Source of the DNA: Longimicrobium sp.
GTDB lineage: Bacteria; Gemmatimonadota; Gemmatimonadetes; Longimicrobiales; Longimicrobiaceae
Direction of reading: 5' to 3'
DNA length: 64,000 nt
Assembly: GCF_036388275.1 (NCBI RefSeq)
Contig: NZ_DASVSF010000008.1
Span: forward strand, 62,001-126,000
In this document: piece after piece, positions 24,845 through 34,926 of the stretch
Layout of the letters: each line of letters opens with the position of its first letter
Position numbering within the stretch: position 1 is the stretch's first letter
Notes under the pieces: generated by a model
The model's database searches: none
Seen by the model: only the letters and a program-made list of their open reading frames with translations
Told to the model about the DNA's origin: nothing
Made by a program: the position numbers and the translations under genes

Positions 24845-27511
24845 TCAGTGCGGTTCGGGCGCCTGCTTCTGCACGTGCTTCAGCACGGCATCCACCTTGT
24901 CCGCCAGCACCATCACCAGGTCGCCCGCGTCCGCCGCGGCCAGCGCGCGGTCCACCGCCTGGAACTCGTCGCCCACCATCTCGATGGCGTCCTCGCCCAT
25001 CCCCCCCTCGCGAAGCCCCTCCACCACCAGCGCCGCCGCCTCGCCCGGATCGCGGCCCCGCAGGTCGGTGTCCTCCTTCACGAAGGCGTGGTCCAGCACC
25101 GCGCACAGGCGCCCTAGCCCGCGGATGTCCTCGTCGCGGCGGTCGCCCGGCGCGCCCACCACGCCCACCCGCCGGCGCGCGGGGAGCGCCTGCACCGTCT
25201 CTACCAGCCCCTCCACCGCCGCCGGGTTGTGCGCGTAGTCCACCAGCACCCGCACCTCGCCCAGGCGCAGCAGGTTCAGCCTGCCCGGCGTCATGGACGG
25301 CGACGGGAAGAACGAGAGCAGCCCCGCCCGGATGGTGTCGTAGCGCACCCCCTGCACGTACGCCGCCAGGATGGCCGCCAGCACGTTCTGCTGCTGGAAC
25401 CGCGCGGCCCCGCCCATCATCAGCGGCACCTCGCGCTGCGTGGCGATGGGAATGCGCAGCCGCCCGCGCCGGATGACGAACTCGCCGTCCTCCACCCGCG
25501 CGCCGATGCCCCCCCGCTCGATGTGGTCGTCGAACACCCGGTTCTCGCCGGGCTGCATCGTCGAGAACAGCACGATGTCGCCCCCCGAGCGGTCGCGCAT
25601 CCGGTAGACCAGCGGGTCGTCGGCGTTCAGCACCGCGTGCCCCTCGCGCTTCACCACCGCGGGGACGACGGACTTCACCTCCGCAAGCTGCTCGACGGTG
25701 TTGATGCCGCGCAGCCCCAGGTGGTCGGCCGCCACGTTCAGCACCACGCCCACGTCGCACTCGTCGAAGCCCAGCCCGGCGCGGATCACCCCGCCCCGCG
25801 CCGTCTCCAGCACGGCCACCTCTACCGTGGGGTTGGAGAGGATGATGTTGGCGCTGAAGGGCCCCGTCATGTCGCCCTCCATCACCAGCCGGTTCTGCAG
25901 GTACACGCCGTCCGTCGTCGTGAACCCCACCGTCTTTCCTGTCTGCCGGAACAGGTGCGCCGTCAGCCGCGTGGTCGTCGTCTTTCCGTTGGTCCCGGTG
26001 ATGGCGACGACGGGAATGGTGTAGGGAGATCCGGGCGGATACAGCATGTCGATGATGGGCGCGCCCACGTTGCGCGGCACACCCTCCGACGGGTGCGAGT
26101 GCATCCGCAGCCCCGGCGCGGCGTTCACCTCGATGATCACCGCGCGGTTCTCGCGGAAGGGCACCGTGATGTCGGGGGAAAGCACGTCGATGCCCGCGAT
26201 GTCGAGCCCCACGATGCCCGCCGCCATCTCGCAGGCGGTGATGTTGTCGGGGTGCACCTCGTCGGTGCGGTCGATGGAGGTGCCGCCTGTCGACAGGTTG
26301 GCGGTGGCGCGCAGGTACACCCGCTCGCCCGCGGGGGGCACGTCCTGCTGGCTGCGGCCGGACGAGGCCAGGTACGCGTCCGTGGCCGCGTCGTCGGGAA
26401 GCTGCGTCAGCGTACGCGAGTGCCCCCGGCCCCGGCGCGGGTCCTGGTTGGCGATGACGATGAGCTCGGCGATGGTGTGGGTGCCGTCGCCCACCACGTG
26501 GGCCGGGACGCGCTCGGCGACGGCGGCCACCTTGCCGTCGACCACCAGCACCCGGTAGTCGCTGCCGGTGACGTACTGCTCGATCACCACCTTGCGCGAG
26601 AACTTGGCGGCCACCTCGAACGCGGCCCGCACCGCGTCGTCGTTGTCGATGCGGCCGGAGATGCCCCGGCCGTGGCTGGCGTCCAGCGGCTTCAGCAGCA
26701 CCGGCCAGCCGATCTCGTGCGCCACCTCCACCGCGCGCTCCAGCGTGGTGGCCACGCTCCCCTCCGGCACCGGCAGGCCGATGGCGCCCAGCACCCGGCG
26801 CGTGTCGTCCTTGTCCTGGGCGATCTCCACCCCGATGGCGCTGGTGTAGTCGCTCATGGCGGCCTGCACCCGGCGCAGGTTCACCCCCAGCCCCAGCTGC
26901 ACCAGCGAATGGCTGTTCAGCCGGCGCACGGGAATGCCCCGCCGACGCGCCTCTTCGACGATGGCCGCCGTCGACGGCCCCAGCCGCACGCTTTCCAGCA
27001 GGTCGTGCAGGTCTTCGACGGCGAACTTGATGTCGTACGGCTCGCCCTTCATGCAGGCCTTGACCAGGCGCACCGCCTGGCGCACGGCCTCGAGCCCCAC
27101 GTCCTCCTCCTCGTACGCCACGATCAGCCACCAGACGCCGGGATCACCGCTCTCCACCACCCGGCCGAACGACACGTCGGTGCCCGCCAGCGTCTGCAGC
27201 TCCAGGGCGACGTGCTCCAGCACGTGGGGCAGGTGCGTGCCCTCGCGCAGCCGCTCGATGAAGCCGCCCTCGGTGCCGCGCGAGCACGGGTGCTCGTACA
27301 GCGTGGGCATCAGCTCCAGCAGCTGCTCGTTGAAGCCGGGGATGGCGGTGGTGGGCACGTCCTCGAGCGCGCCCAGCCGCAGGTCGCACGCAATGACGGG
27401 CGCCAGCCGCCAGAAGTTGGGGCCGCGCACGGCGCGCAGGCGGCTGACCCGCAGCTCTTCGGGGTCGAACTCGCGCGGGGGCGCCGGGGCCTCCGTCTGG
27501 GCCTGGGACAT
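24845..27511 (-). CDS. cphA: cyanophycin synthetase
   Basis: An 888-aa CphA1-type enzyme that makes multi-L-arginyl-poly-L-aspartate from Asp, Arg and ATP. The N-terminal domain (about 1-160) is followed by an ATP-grasp domain (VLLKPLDASHGRGISGRI, later IIEVNAAPGLRMHSHPSEG) and a Mur-ligase-like domain with P-loop ITGTNGKTTTTRL (about 500-512) and a C-terminal segment (VDYAHNPAAVEGL). Length matches the family. The ATG follows a short gap of about 50 bases from a small cysteine-rich gene on the same strand. No cyanophycinase or isoaspartyl dipeptidase is in the window; NAD-glutamate dehydrogenase, another nitrogen gene, lies on the other strand just upstream. Confidence 0.95.
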   Translation of the reverse strand: MSQAQTEAPAPPREFDPEELRVSRLRAVRGPNFWRLAPVIACDLRLGALEDVPTTAIPGFNEQLLELMPTLYEHPCSRGTEGGFIERLREGTHLPHVLEHVALELQTLAGTDVSFGRVVESGDPGVWWLIVAYEEEDVGLEAVRQAVRLVKACMKGEPYDIKFAVEDLHDLLESVRLGPSTAAIVEEARRRGIPVRRLNSHSLVQLGLGVNLRRVQAAMSDYTSAIGVEIAQDKDDTRRVLGAIGLPVPEGSVATTLERAVEVAHEIGWPVLLKPLDASHGRGISGRIDNDDAVRAAFEVAAKFSRKVVIEQYVTGSDYRVLVVDGKVAAVAERVPAHVVGDGTHTIAELIVIANQDPRRGRGHSRTLTQLPDDAATDAYLASSGRSQQDVPPAGERVYLRATANLSTGGTSIDRTDEVHPDNITACEMAAGIVGLDIAGIDVLSPDITVPFRENRAVIIEVNAAPGLRMHSHPSEGVPRNVGAPIIDMLYPPGSPYTIPVVAITGTNGKTTTTRLTAHLFRQTGKTVGFTTTDGVYLQNRLVMEGDMTGPFSANIILSNPTVEVAVLETARGGVIRAGLGFDECDVGVVLNVAADHLGLRGINTVEQLAEVKSVVPAVVKREGHAVLNADDPLVYRMRDRSGGDIVLFSTMQPGENRVFDDHIERGGIGARVEDGEFVIRRGRLRIPIATQREVPLMMGGAARFQQQNVLAAILAAYVQGVRYDTIRAGLLSFFPSPSMTPGRLNLLRLGEVRVLVDYAHNPAAVEGLVETVQALPARRRVGVVGAPGDRRDEDIRGLGRLCAVLDHAFVKEDTDLRGRDPGEAAALVVEGLREGGMGEDAIEMVGDEFQAVDRALAAADAGDLVMVLADKVDAVLKHVQKQAPEPH

Positions 27512-27560
27512 GTTCCGGTGGTGTTGGTCTGGGGGATCGGGGGCCGGACGGCCCCCGCCG

Positions 27561-27749
27561 TCAGGTGTGGTTGCGCCGCGTGTGCTCCCAGGCCCCTGCC
27601 TGCAGGGGAGCGCCGCCGCGCTCCGGGGTGCCCGCCGCGGGGCGGGCGCACCCTTCGCAGCAGTCGATGCGGCGCGTGTACGCGCGCGTCTCCGGGACGG
27701 CGCGCAGGGACTCGGGCACGCGCTGGACGTCGGTGGTCATGGCCAACAT
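27561..27749 (-). CDS. small cysteine-containing protein upstream of cphA
   Basis: A 62-aa hypothetical protein, MLAMTTDVQRVPESLRAV to start, with the cluster IDCCEGCARP in the middle (CCxxC) and a charged Arg/His-rich end. GGAAGG lies 6 bases before the ATG at 27749; an in-frame ATG at 27740 is also possible. It is 49 bases upstream of cphA on the same strand, so co-transcription is likely. The CCxxC cluster could bind a metal or be redox-active, but it is too short to assign. No homology recognised. Confidence 0.5.
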   Translation of the reverse strand: MLAMTTDVQRVPESLRAVPETRAYTRRIDCCEGCARPAAGTPERGGAPLQAGAWEHTRRNHT

Positions 27750-27970
27750 GTTCCGCCTTCCATTTCCGTTTCCCAACGCGCCTCCGTACGGCGCGTACAG
27801 GGGTAAAGAGCAGAAAGCATACCATTGGCAAAGCCCTGGGGCGGGGCCCTTTCCGCCGTGCTACGTAAGGGTTTGAGGGTCGCGTGCGTGCCAAACGGAG
27901 CCGCGCCGGTTACATTGGCCTCCGTTGGCCCAACACCCGGAAACACACCTGCACGAGCCTGCTGTCGTAC

Positions 27971-30900
27971 ATGAGCGAACAGACCTCGACGTCCGCCCGC
28001 GCGGTGACGGTGGACGAGCTTTGCGAACACCTGTCGGCCCTGCGCCGCCCCGACGGCGACGCGCTGTGCCGCTTCGCCCGCCTGTTCTTCGCCAAGGTGC
28101 CGCGCCAGCTGCTGGAAGAGCGCGGCACGGCGCAGCTGGCGGCGCTCACGCTGGGCGCGTGGGAGTTCCTGCGCGGCGCCCGCCCGGACCAGGTGAACGT
28201 GCAGGTGGTGGACCCCGAGGACGAGGGGTGGAGCGCCCCCGTCACCGTCATCCGGGCCGAGGTGGGCGACCGTCCGTTCATCGTCGACACGGTGCGCGAG
28301 TACCTGGCCGCCGAGGGGCTTCACATCCACCAGTACGCGTATCCCGTGATCCCCGTGCGCCGCGGCCCGGCGGGCGAGATCGTGGCCGTGGGCGACGAGG
28401 CGGGCGAGGGCGCGTCGCTGGAGGCGCTGACCCACTGCGAGGTGGCGCGGGTGACGGACCCCGCCCAGCGCACCGCCGTGGCCGAGGGCATCCGCCAGCG
28501 CCTGGCCGACGTGGTCGATGCCACCAGCGACTTCCCGGCGATGACGCGGGTGCTGGAGCACGAGGCGCGGGTGGTGGAGGAGTACGCGGCGCGCTTTCCC
28601 GACCGCGCGGCCGAGTTCGCCGAGGAGGCCGCGTTCCTCCGCTGGCTGGGGCTGGGCAACTTCGTGTTCCTGGGCTTCCGCGAGTACGCCATCGAGGGCG
28701 AGGGCGACGCGGCCTCCGTGGCGGTGCGCGACGGGTCGGGGCTGGGAATCCTGCGCGACGCGTCGACGTCGTCGTACGCCGCCCCGGTGCGGGTGAGCGC
28801 CATGGCCGCCGGGCTGCGCGAGCGGCTGCTGGGCGGGCCCACGCTGATGGTGGCCAAGAGCAACGCCGAGTCCACCGTGCACCGCCGCGCGCGGATGGAC
28901 TACGTGGGGGTGAAGGTGCTCGACGAGGCGGGGCGCGTGCGCGGCGAGCGGCGCTTCCTGGGCTTGTTCACCTCGCAGGCGTACGGCAGCACCGTGGCGG
29001 ACGTGCCGCTGCTGCGCGGCAAGCTCGACCGGCTGCTGGCCGCCTCGGGCTCGCGCCCGGGCGGGCACGACTACAAGGAGATCGTCTCCATCGTCGACGC
29101 CCTCCCCAAGGACGAGCTGTTCGAGGCGACGGAAGAAGAGCTTCGCGCGCAGGTGCAGGCGTCGCTGGCGGCGCTGTTCACCGAGGGCGTGCGCGTGGTG
29201 GTGCGCGCCAACCCGGTGCGCGACGAGGCGGCGGTGCTGGTGATCCTGCCCGGCGGCCGCTTCAGCGCCGAGGTGCGGCGCGCCATCGGCCAGCTGCTGG
29301 CCGACCGGCTGGGCGGGGAGGTGGTGAACCACTACCTGCGCATGGCGGCGGGCGACCAGGCCCGCATCCACTACTACCTGACCACCGCTCCCGGCGCCGC
29401 GCTCCCCGACCCGCGCGAGCTGGAGCGCGAGGTGGCCGGGCTGCTGCGGTCGTGGCAGGAGCTGCTGGGCGACGCGCTGCGGGGCGCCGGGGTGGAAGAC
29501 GCGGAAGCCGAGGCGCTGACGGCCACCTACGGGGCGGCCTTCAGCCCCGAGTACCGCGCGGCCAACATCCCGCAGACGGCGCTTCACGACGTGCTTCACC
29601 TGGAGGCGCTGCGCCGGCGGGGCGAAGCCGTGGCGCTGCAGCTTCGCCAGCCCCTGCCCGGCGAGCCGGCGCCGCAGGGCTCGTCCATCCTCAAGCTGTA
29701 CCTTTCCGGCGAGCGGCTGGTGCTCTCGGACTTCATGCCCATCCTGGAGGATGCCCGGCTGCGGGTGCTGGAGGTGGACACCTTCCAGGTGCGCGCGGCC
29801 GGCGCCCCGGACCGGATGATCTACTCCTTCGCCGTGCAGACGCGCGAGGGAACGCCCATCCCCGACGACGTCACCCCGCTGCTGGCCGAGTCGCTGCTGG
29901 CCGTGCGCGCGGGTGACGCGGTGGAAGACCCGTTCAACGGCCTGGTGCTGGCGGCCGGCCTGCGCTGGCGCGAGGCCGACCTGCTGCGCGCCTACGCGGA
30001 GTACGCCTTCCAGGTGGGGGCCATCCCCTCGCGCATCGCCGTGGCGCGCGCCCTGGCGGCGTACCCGGCAGTGACACGGGGGCTGGTGCAGCTGTTCCAC
30101 GCGCGCTTCGCGGCCGAGGGCGGCGACGAGGCGCCTGCGCGGGCCAGCCTGGCGGACGAGATGGAAAAGGTGAGCTCGCTGGCCGACGACCGCGCCCTGC
30201 GCCGGCTGCTGGCGCTGATCGGCGGCACCGTGCGCACCAACTACTTCCGCGGGGGCGGCGCCGACCCCACGGCCCGCAGCGGCGGCGTGCCCTACATGTC
30301 GTTCAAGGTGCGCTCGGCTGACGTGGACGAGCTCAAGAAGACGCGGCTGCTGTACGAGGTGTTCGTCCATTCTTCACGGATGGAGGGCGTGCACCTGCGC
30401 GGCGCCCCCGTGGCCCGCGGCGGCATCCGCTGGAGCGACCGCCCCGACGACTTCCGCACCGAGATCCTGGGGCTGGTCACCACGCAGGTGATCAAGAACG
30501 CGGTGATCGTTCCCAGCGGTTCCAAGGGCGGCTTCATCACCCGGCGGCGCCTGGCGGACCGCGACGCGATGGGCGAGGAGGCGAAGGAGCAGTACCGCAC
30601 CCTGATGCGCGGGCTGCTGGACATCACCGACAACCTGGTGGGGGGTTCGGTGGTGCCGCCGCAGGGCGTGGTGCGGCACGACGGCGACGACCCCTACCTC
30701 GTCGTGGCGGCCGACAAGGGGACGGCGCACCTGTCGGACGTGGCCAACGCCGTCTCGGCCGAGTACGGCTTCTGGATGGGCGACGCCTTCGCCTCGGGCG
30801 GAAGCAACGGCTACGACCACAAGAAGGAGGGGATCACCGCGCGCGGCGGATGGGAGTGCGTCAAGCGGCACTTCCGCGAGATGGGCAAGGACATCCAGAA

Positions 30901-32824
30901 GGAGCCCTTCACCGTCGCGGGCGTGGGCGACATGAGCGGCGACGTGTTCGGCAACGGAATGCTGCTGTCGAAGCAGATCCGCCTGCTGGCCGCCTTCGAC
31001 CACCGGCACATCTTCATCGATCCCACGCCCGACCCGGCCGTGAGCTTCGAGGAGCGGCAGCGCATCTTCGACCTCCCCCGCTCGTCGTGGGAGGACTACG
31101 ACCGGTCGAAGCTTTCCCCGGGCGCGCTGATCGTGCCGCGTGGCAGCAAGGAGGTGGAGCTTACGCCCGAGGCCCGCGCCGCCCTGGGGCTGGGCGACGA
31201 GGTGGCGACGCTGGATGGCGAGGCGCTGATCCGCGCGGTGCTCACGGCGCCCGTGGAGCTGCTGTGGAACGGCGGCATCGGCACCTACGTGAAGGACCGC
31301 GAGGAGACGCACGCCGAGGTGGGCGACCCCACGAACGACCCCGTCCGCGTGGATGCCGACGTGCTCCGCTGCAAGGTGATCGGCGAGGGGGGCAACCTGG
31401 GGCTCACGCAGCGGGCGCGCATCACCTTCAACCTGCGGGGCGGGCGCCTGAACACCGACGCGCTCGACAACTCCGCGGGCGTGGACATGAGCGACCACGA
31501 GGTGAACCTCAAGATCCTGCTGAACGGGCTGGTGGTGGACGGGTCGCTTTCCGAGGAGCAGCGCAACGAGACGCTGCGGGTGATGACGGACCAGGTGTCG
31601 GAGCTGGTGCTGCGCGACAACGTCAGCCAGTCGTTGGCGGTGTCGCTGGACCAGCGCCGGTCGCGCGAGGCGCTGGACGACTTCGCCGCGCTGATCGCCG
31701 CGCAGGAGCGCGAGCGCCTGCTGAACCGCGAGGCCGAGGGCATTCCCACCCCCGACGAGATCGCCGAGCGGCGGGCGGAAAAGATCGGGCTGACGCGGCC
31801 CACGCTGTCGGTGCTGCTGGCGCACGCCAAGATGGCGGCCAAGATGCAGCTGCTGGACAGCACCGTGCCCGACGACCCGGCCACGGAGTCGTACCTGGTG
31901 AACTACTTTCCCCCGCTGGCGGTGGAGACGGCGGGGCTGGACCGCCTGCGGTCGCACCGGCTGCGGCGCGAGATCGTCACCACGCAGATGGTGAACGACC
32001 TGGTGGACCTGATGGGCTCGTCGTTCCTTCACCGCACCTCGCGCGACACGGGGCACTCCATTCCCGAGGTGGTGCGCGCGTGGCTGGTCGCCAGCCGCAT
32101 CAGCGGCACGCCGGAGGTGCGCGCGGACCTGGCCGGGGCCGAGGGGCGCTACGACGTGGAGGTGGTGTACGGCTGGCTGCTGGGGCTGGGGCAGGTGCTG
32201 GAAACGACCACGCACTGGATTCTGGCCAACGTGGCGCCGGGCGCCGCGACGGATGCGCTGATCGAGGATGCGCGCAGCGCGTTGAGCGCGTTGCGCGGGA
32301 ACTTCGCCAAGGTGGTCAGCGGCGAGGACCGGGCGCTCTTCCTCACGCAGTTGGGCGCCATGCAGGACCTGGGGGTGGAGCGCGGCCTCGCCGAGCGGCT
32401 GATCACCCTGCGCTTTTTGCCGCAGCTGCTGGAGATCGTGGAGGTGTCGCGGCGCGGGCAGACCGACGAGCTGCGCGCGGCCAAGGCGTTCTACGCGGTG
32501 TCGGAGCACTTCGCCACGGCGCGCCTGCGCCAGGCGGTGCAGATGGCGGCCGGACGCGACCCGTGGGAGCGGCGCTTCGCCCAGGCCCTGGGCGACGACG
32601 TGCAGCGGGCGCAGCGGGCGCTCGTCACGGGGTTGCTGGCGCGCGCCGGGGATGGTGCTCCGGCGGGGGCGCTGGAGCGGCTGGAGGCGGCGAATCCGCG
32701 GGGCGTGCGCGCCTACCGCGATCTGCTTGCCGAGCTGCGCGTGGGCAATTGCCCGCTTTCCGCGTATGCCTTGGCCGTGCACCAGCTGCGCGAAGTGGCC
32801 GGGGCTGCGGTGGCGGGCGACTAA
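27971..32824 (+). CDS. gdhB: NAD-specific glutamate dehydrogenase, large (180-kDa) class
   Basis: A 1617-aa enzyme of the large NAD-GDH class, which oxidises glutamate to 2-oxoglutarate and ammonia, usually for glutamate catabolism. The N-terminal half (about 1-750) holds ACT-like regulatory regions (VIRAEVGDRPFIVDTVREYL). The catalytic domain has GGIRWSDRPDDFRTEILGL and the Lys motif IVPSGSKGGF (near 850), then the NAD-binding part with VAGVGDMSGDVFGNGML and WNGGIGTYVK. A helical C-terminal region follows. The ATG giving MSEQTSTS is chosen; 29 further in-frame codons upstream look non-coding. Length fits the family. No strong ribosome-binding site. Confidence 0.93.
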   Translation: MSEQTSTSARAVTVDELCEHLSALRRPDGDALCRFARLFFAKVPRQLLEERGTAQLAALTLGAWEFLRGARPDQVNVQVVDPEDEGWSAPVTVIRAEVGDRPFIVDTVREYLAAEGLHIHQYAYPVIPVRRGPAGEIVAVGDEAGEGASLEALTHCEVARVTDPAQRTAVAEGIRQRLADVVDATSDFPAMTRVLEHEARVVEEYAARFPDRAAEFAEEAAFLRWLGLGNFVFLGFREYAIEGEGDAASVAVRDGSGLGILRDASTSSYAAPVRVSAMAAGLRERLLGGPTLMVAKSNAESTVHRRARMDYVGVKVLDEAGRVRGERRFLGLFTSQAYGSTVADVPLLRGKLDRLLAASGSRPGGHDYKEIVSIVDALPKDELFEATEEELRAQVQASLAALFTEGVRVVVRANPVRDEAAVLVILPGGRFSAEVRRAIGQLLADRLGGEVVNHYLRMAAGDQARIHYYLTTAPGAALPDPRELEREVAGLLRSWQELLGDALRGAGVEDAEAEALTATYGAAFSPEYRAANIPQTALHDVLHLEALRRRGEAVALQLRQPLPGEPAPQGSSILKLYLSGERLVLSDFMPILEDARLRVLEVDTFQVRAAGAPDRMIYSFAVQTREGTPIPDDVTPLLAESLLAVRAGDAVEDPFNGLVLAAGLRWREADLLRAYAEYAFQVGAIPSRIAVARALAAYPAVTRGLVQLFHARFAAEGGDEAPARASLADEMEKVSSLADDRALRRLLALIGGTVRTNYFRGGGADPTARSGGVPYMSFKVRSADVDELKKTRLLYEVFVHSSRMEGVHLRGAPVARGGIRWSDRPDDFRTEILGLVTTQVIKNAVIVPSGSKGGFITRRRLADRDAMGEEAKEQYRTLMRGLLDITDNLVGGSVVPPQGVVRHDGDDPYLVVAADKGTAHLSDVANAVSAEYGFWMGDAFASGGSNGYDHKKEGITARGGWECVKRHFREMGKDIQKEPFTVAGVGDMSGDVFGNGMLLSKQIRLLAAFDHRHIFIDPTPDPAVSFEERQRIFDLPRSSWEDYDRSKLSPGALIVPRGSKEVELTPEARAALGLGDEVATLDGEALIRAVLTAPVELLWNGGIGTYVKDREETHAEVGDPTNDPVRVDADVLRCKVIGEGGNLGLTQRARITFNLRGGRLNTDALDNSAGVDMSDHEVNLKILLNGLVVDGSLSEEQRNETLRVMTDQVSELVLRDNVSQSLAVSLDQRRSREALDDFAALIAAQERERLLNREAEGIPTPDEIAERRAEKIGLTRPTLSVLLAHAKMAAKMQLLDSTVPDDPATESYLVNYFPPLAVETAGLDRLRSHRLRREIVTTQMVNDLVDLMGSSFLHRTSRDTGHSIPEVVRAWLVASRISGTPEVRADLAGAEGRYDVEVVYGWLLGLGQVLETTTHWILANVAPGAATDALIEDARSALSALRGNFAKVVSGEDRALFLTQLGAMQDLGVERGLAERLITLRFLPQLLEIVEVSRRGQTDELRAAKAFYAVSEHFATARLRQAVQMAAGRDPWERRFAQALGDDVQRAQRALVTGLLARAGDGAPAGALERLEAANPRGVRAYRDLLAELRVGNCPLSAYALAVHQLREVAGAAVAGD

Positions 32825-32831
32825 AGGAACG

Positions 32832-32926
32832 TTTCACGCAGAGGCCGCAGAGGGAACGGAGAGGACGCAGAGAGCTGGCGCAGTTCTCTGCGTCCTCTCT
32901 GTCTTCTCTGCGTCCTCTGCGTGAAG
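32832..32926 (+). repeat. family E long inverted repeat
   Basis: TTCACGCAGAGGCCGCAGAG on one side folds back on CTCTGCGTCCTCTGCGTGAA on the other, with a shorter inner stem GAGGACGCAGAGA. The right arm (32886-32925) is repeated exactly, in the same orientation, at 45297-45336, beyond the far end of the next operon. Confidence 0.85.
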
Positions 32927-32941
32927 CGATGTAGCAAAATG

Positions 32942-32984
32942 GAGGGAGGGCACGGGAGTTTTCCCGCGCCCTCCCTCGTTTTTT
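32942..32984 (+). terminator. Rho-independent terminator after the GDH gene
   Basis: Stem GAGGGAGGGC..CGGGA with its complement, a TTTT-containing loop and then a run of six T (32979-32984). It insulates the next operon from GDH transcription. Confidence 0.85.
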
Positions 32985-33086
32985 GGTTGGATGGGGAATT
33001 CTCGCGCTCCCGGCCGACAGAGTATCCCGATGCTTTCGTCTGCATGGGCGGACGGATTTCAGGGACTCCATCGGCACCAGGGACAG

Positions 33087-34343
33087 ATGCGCCGGAGCAC
33101 GCTCACCGCGGCCTTGCTGCTGCTCGCCGCCGCTAAATGTCCCTCCGAACCGCCCCGTGAGCCCGCAGACCTCGCGAACGCCAAGACCATGGCGACGGGG
33201 GATTCGCTCGCCGTGTGGCCCGAGGCGGACGCCGGCAGGCCGGTGGTGCTGTACGTGGACCGCAGCCAGAGCATGCGCGGGTTCCTGGACCCCGCGTATC
33301 CCGGACGCGTGGCGACGGACTACCGCTCCGTGATCGATGGCTTCGACGCCCGGCTAAAGCCTTCGCAGGTCTACGGCTTCGGCAACGAGGTCGCGGCCAC
33401 GAGGCAGGGGCTGGGCGTGTTGGGGAACAAGGACTTCTACGGTGACGCCAACACGGAAATCGAAGAGGTCTTCCCGCTGATCTCCCGCGATTCCGCCGCC
33501 TCGTCCACGCACGTGCTCATCGGGGATGGGCGGCGCGGGAATCCCGATGCGGCGAACGGGCAGTTCGTGGGGATGCGGGCACTGGCGGAGCAGTGGATCG
33601 AACGCGGCGGCTCCTTCATCGTCGCGTCGTCCGCCGCGCCGTTCCAGCCCGTGGCGAACGATCCCGCAGGGTGCCGCGCGTCTGGGGATGCGGACCATCA
33701 GACCTGTCCGCTCTACGCGTTCGCCTTCGTCGCTCCGGGCGATCACGGCCGCGTGGCCGCCGCGCTCGCCTCCGTGTTCCAGAACCTCTACGTGACGCCG
33801 CTCCCCGCCGTTCCAGGCTCCGGCGTCGCCATGGCATCTCGCGGATCGGCGGAGATCAACCTGGAGCCCGGCTGGCTCGCCGCGGCGGATGGCACGCCCA
33901 TCGTCCGGGTGCGCGGCCGGACGGCGACCAACACCCCGCTTCGCGCCTCGCTGGTTCTCGATGACACCACGTCCCCCCGTGGACGAGCCATGCTGGCGTC
34001 GCTGCGGGGCCGGCGGCTGATGCCCATCCTCGCGGTCCGCTCTCTCGCGGCCGATCCCGCCGCCTCACCTTGGCGCCCCTCCCCCGCGAGGGGCGGGCTC
34101 ATGCGCCCCACCGCGGACCCGTTCACCTACGAGTTCATTTCGCGCGGCTCCGACGGGCCGCGGTACCTGTACCGACTGCAGCTGCATCCCGCGGGGGAGC
34201 CGTCGTGGCTGGAGGCGTTCGACGCGGAGAGCGCAGGCGACGCCCTGCGGACCTACGGGCTCAGCCGGCTGTTCGAGAGCTTTCGTGGCCTCGATCCCCG
34301 CGCTGCGCCGCCCGTCCTGCGCGCCTACGTCGTCGTGAACTAA
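33087..34343 (+). CDS. exported VWA-domain protein (operon gene 1)
   Basis: A 418-aa protein. The N-terminus (MRRSTLTAALLLLAAAKC) is a signal; a lipid anchor on Cys18 is possible, but Lys at -1 is not canonical. The MIDAS-like motif YVDRSQSMRG (Asp58, Ser60, Ser62) opens a von Willebrand A fold (about 50-290), and THVLIGDGRRG and IERGGSFIVAS are later core strands. Residues about 290-418 form an unrecognised Pro/Arg-rich C-terminal domain. It should bind a metal ion and a partner outside the inner membrane. It is the first gene of the operon, 46 bases before the next. The frame extends upstream, but the ATG at 33087 gives the signal. Confidence 0.75.
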   Translation: MRRSTLTAALLLLAAAKCPSEPPREPADLANAKTMATGDSLAVWPEADAGRPVVLYVDRSQSMRGFLDPAYPGRVATDYRSVIDGFDARLKPSQVYGFGNEVAATRQGLGVLGNKDFYGDANTEIEEVFPLISRDSAASSTHVLIGDGRRGNPDAANGQFVGMRALAEQWIERGGSFIVASSAAPFQPVANDPAGCRASGDADHQTCPLYAFAFVAPGDHGRVAAALASVFQNLYVTPLPAVPGSGVAMASRGSAEINLEPGWLAAADGTPIVRVRGRTATNTPLRASLVLDDTTSPRGRAMLASLRGRRLMPILAVRSLAADPAASPWRPSPARGGLMRPTADPFTYEFISRGSDGPRYLYRLQLHPAGEPSWLEAFDAESAGDALRTYGLSRLFESFRGLDPRAAPPVLRAYVVVN

Positions 34344-34389
34344 GCCGCGGCCCGCGCCCGCACACCATCAACCCCCATCTTGGATCATT

Positions 34390-34923
34390 ATGTGGCAATT
34401 CCTGCTGCACCTGTGGGCACCGCCGCCCGCCGACGTCGCGCTCATCTGCCCGCTTCCCGCACCCGGCGAGCCGGAGGACCTGAACGGGTTCTTCGATTCC
34501 ACCTCGGTCCTCACGGCGTACCAGTGGACCGCCGTGGCGACGGGCCTGCTGGTGCTCGCCGCGGTGCTGGCCTGTTACCTCACGGACCGGCGCAGCCTCA
34601 GCCGCGCGTTCGTCCGGCGCTGGTGGGTGGTGATGGCGATCGCGTCCGTGATCGGCGCCCTCGTGCCGCTGGTGATGCTGTACTTCCTAGTGCCGCAGCA
34701 CGCGCTGGCCGGCACCTGCGAAACCAATCCCCTGCCCTTCGCGGCGACGTTCCCGGTGGGGCTGGCGCTGAGCCGCTCGCTTGCGGGGTTCGTGTGGAGC
34801 GCGCTGGCGTTCGGCGTCTTCTCCTTCCTGCTGACGCGGGCCGCGGGCTGGCATCCCGCCTCCGGCGGCTTCTTCCACAACCGGGGCTGCCCCTGGCCCC
34901 GCATCAACCCCTTTGGAGCCTAG
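34390..34923 (+). CDS. three-helix membrane protein (operon gene 2)
   Basis: A 177-aa integral membrane protein of no known family. Membrane helices are at about 45-66 (YQWTAVATGLLVLAAVLACY), 78-102 (VVMAIASVIGALVPLVMLYF) and 130-152 (LAGFVWSALAFGVFSFLL). A Pro/Cys-bearing N-terminal region precedes them, and the tail is Gly/Pro-rich (HNRGCPWPRINPFGA). It sits between the VWA protein and the tubulin-like gene, 3 bases before the latter, so it probably belongs to the same machine and could link the two sides of the membrane. Function unknown. Confidence 0.65.
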   Translation: MWQFLLHLWAPPPADVALICPLPAPGEPEDLNGFFDSTSVLTAYQWTAVATGLLVLAAVLACYLTDRRSLSRAFVRRWWVVMAIASVIGALVPLVMLYFLVPQHALAGTCETNPLPFAATFPVGLALSRSLAGFVWSALAFGVFSFLLTRAAGWHPASGGFFHNRGCPWPRINPFGA

Positions 34924-34926
34924 CCC

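Noticed and set aside
25229..27868. 879-codon plus-strand frame over cphA
   Set aside because: Antisense shadow of a clear cyanophycin synthetase; no recognised domain.
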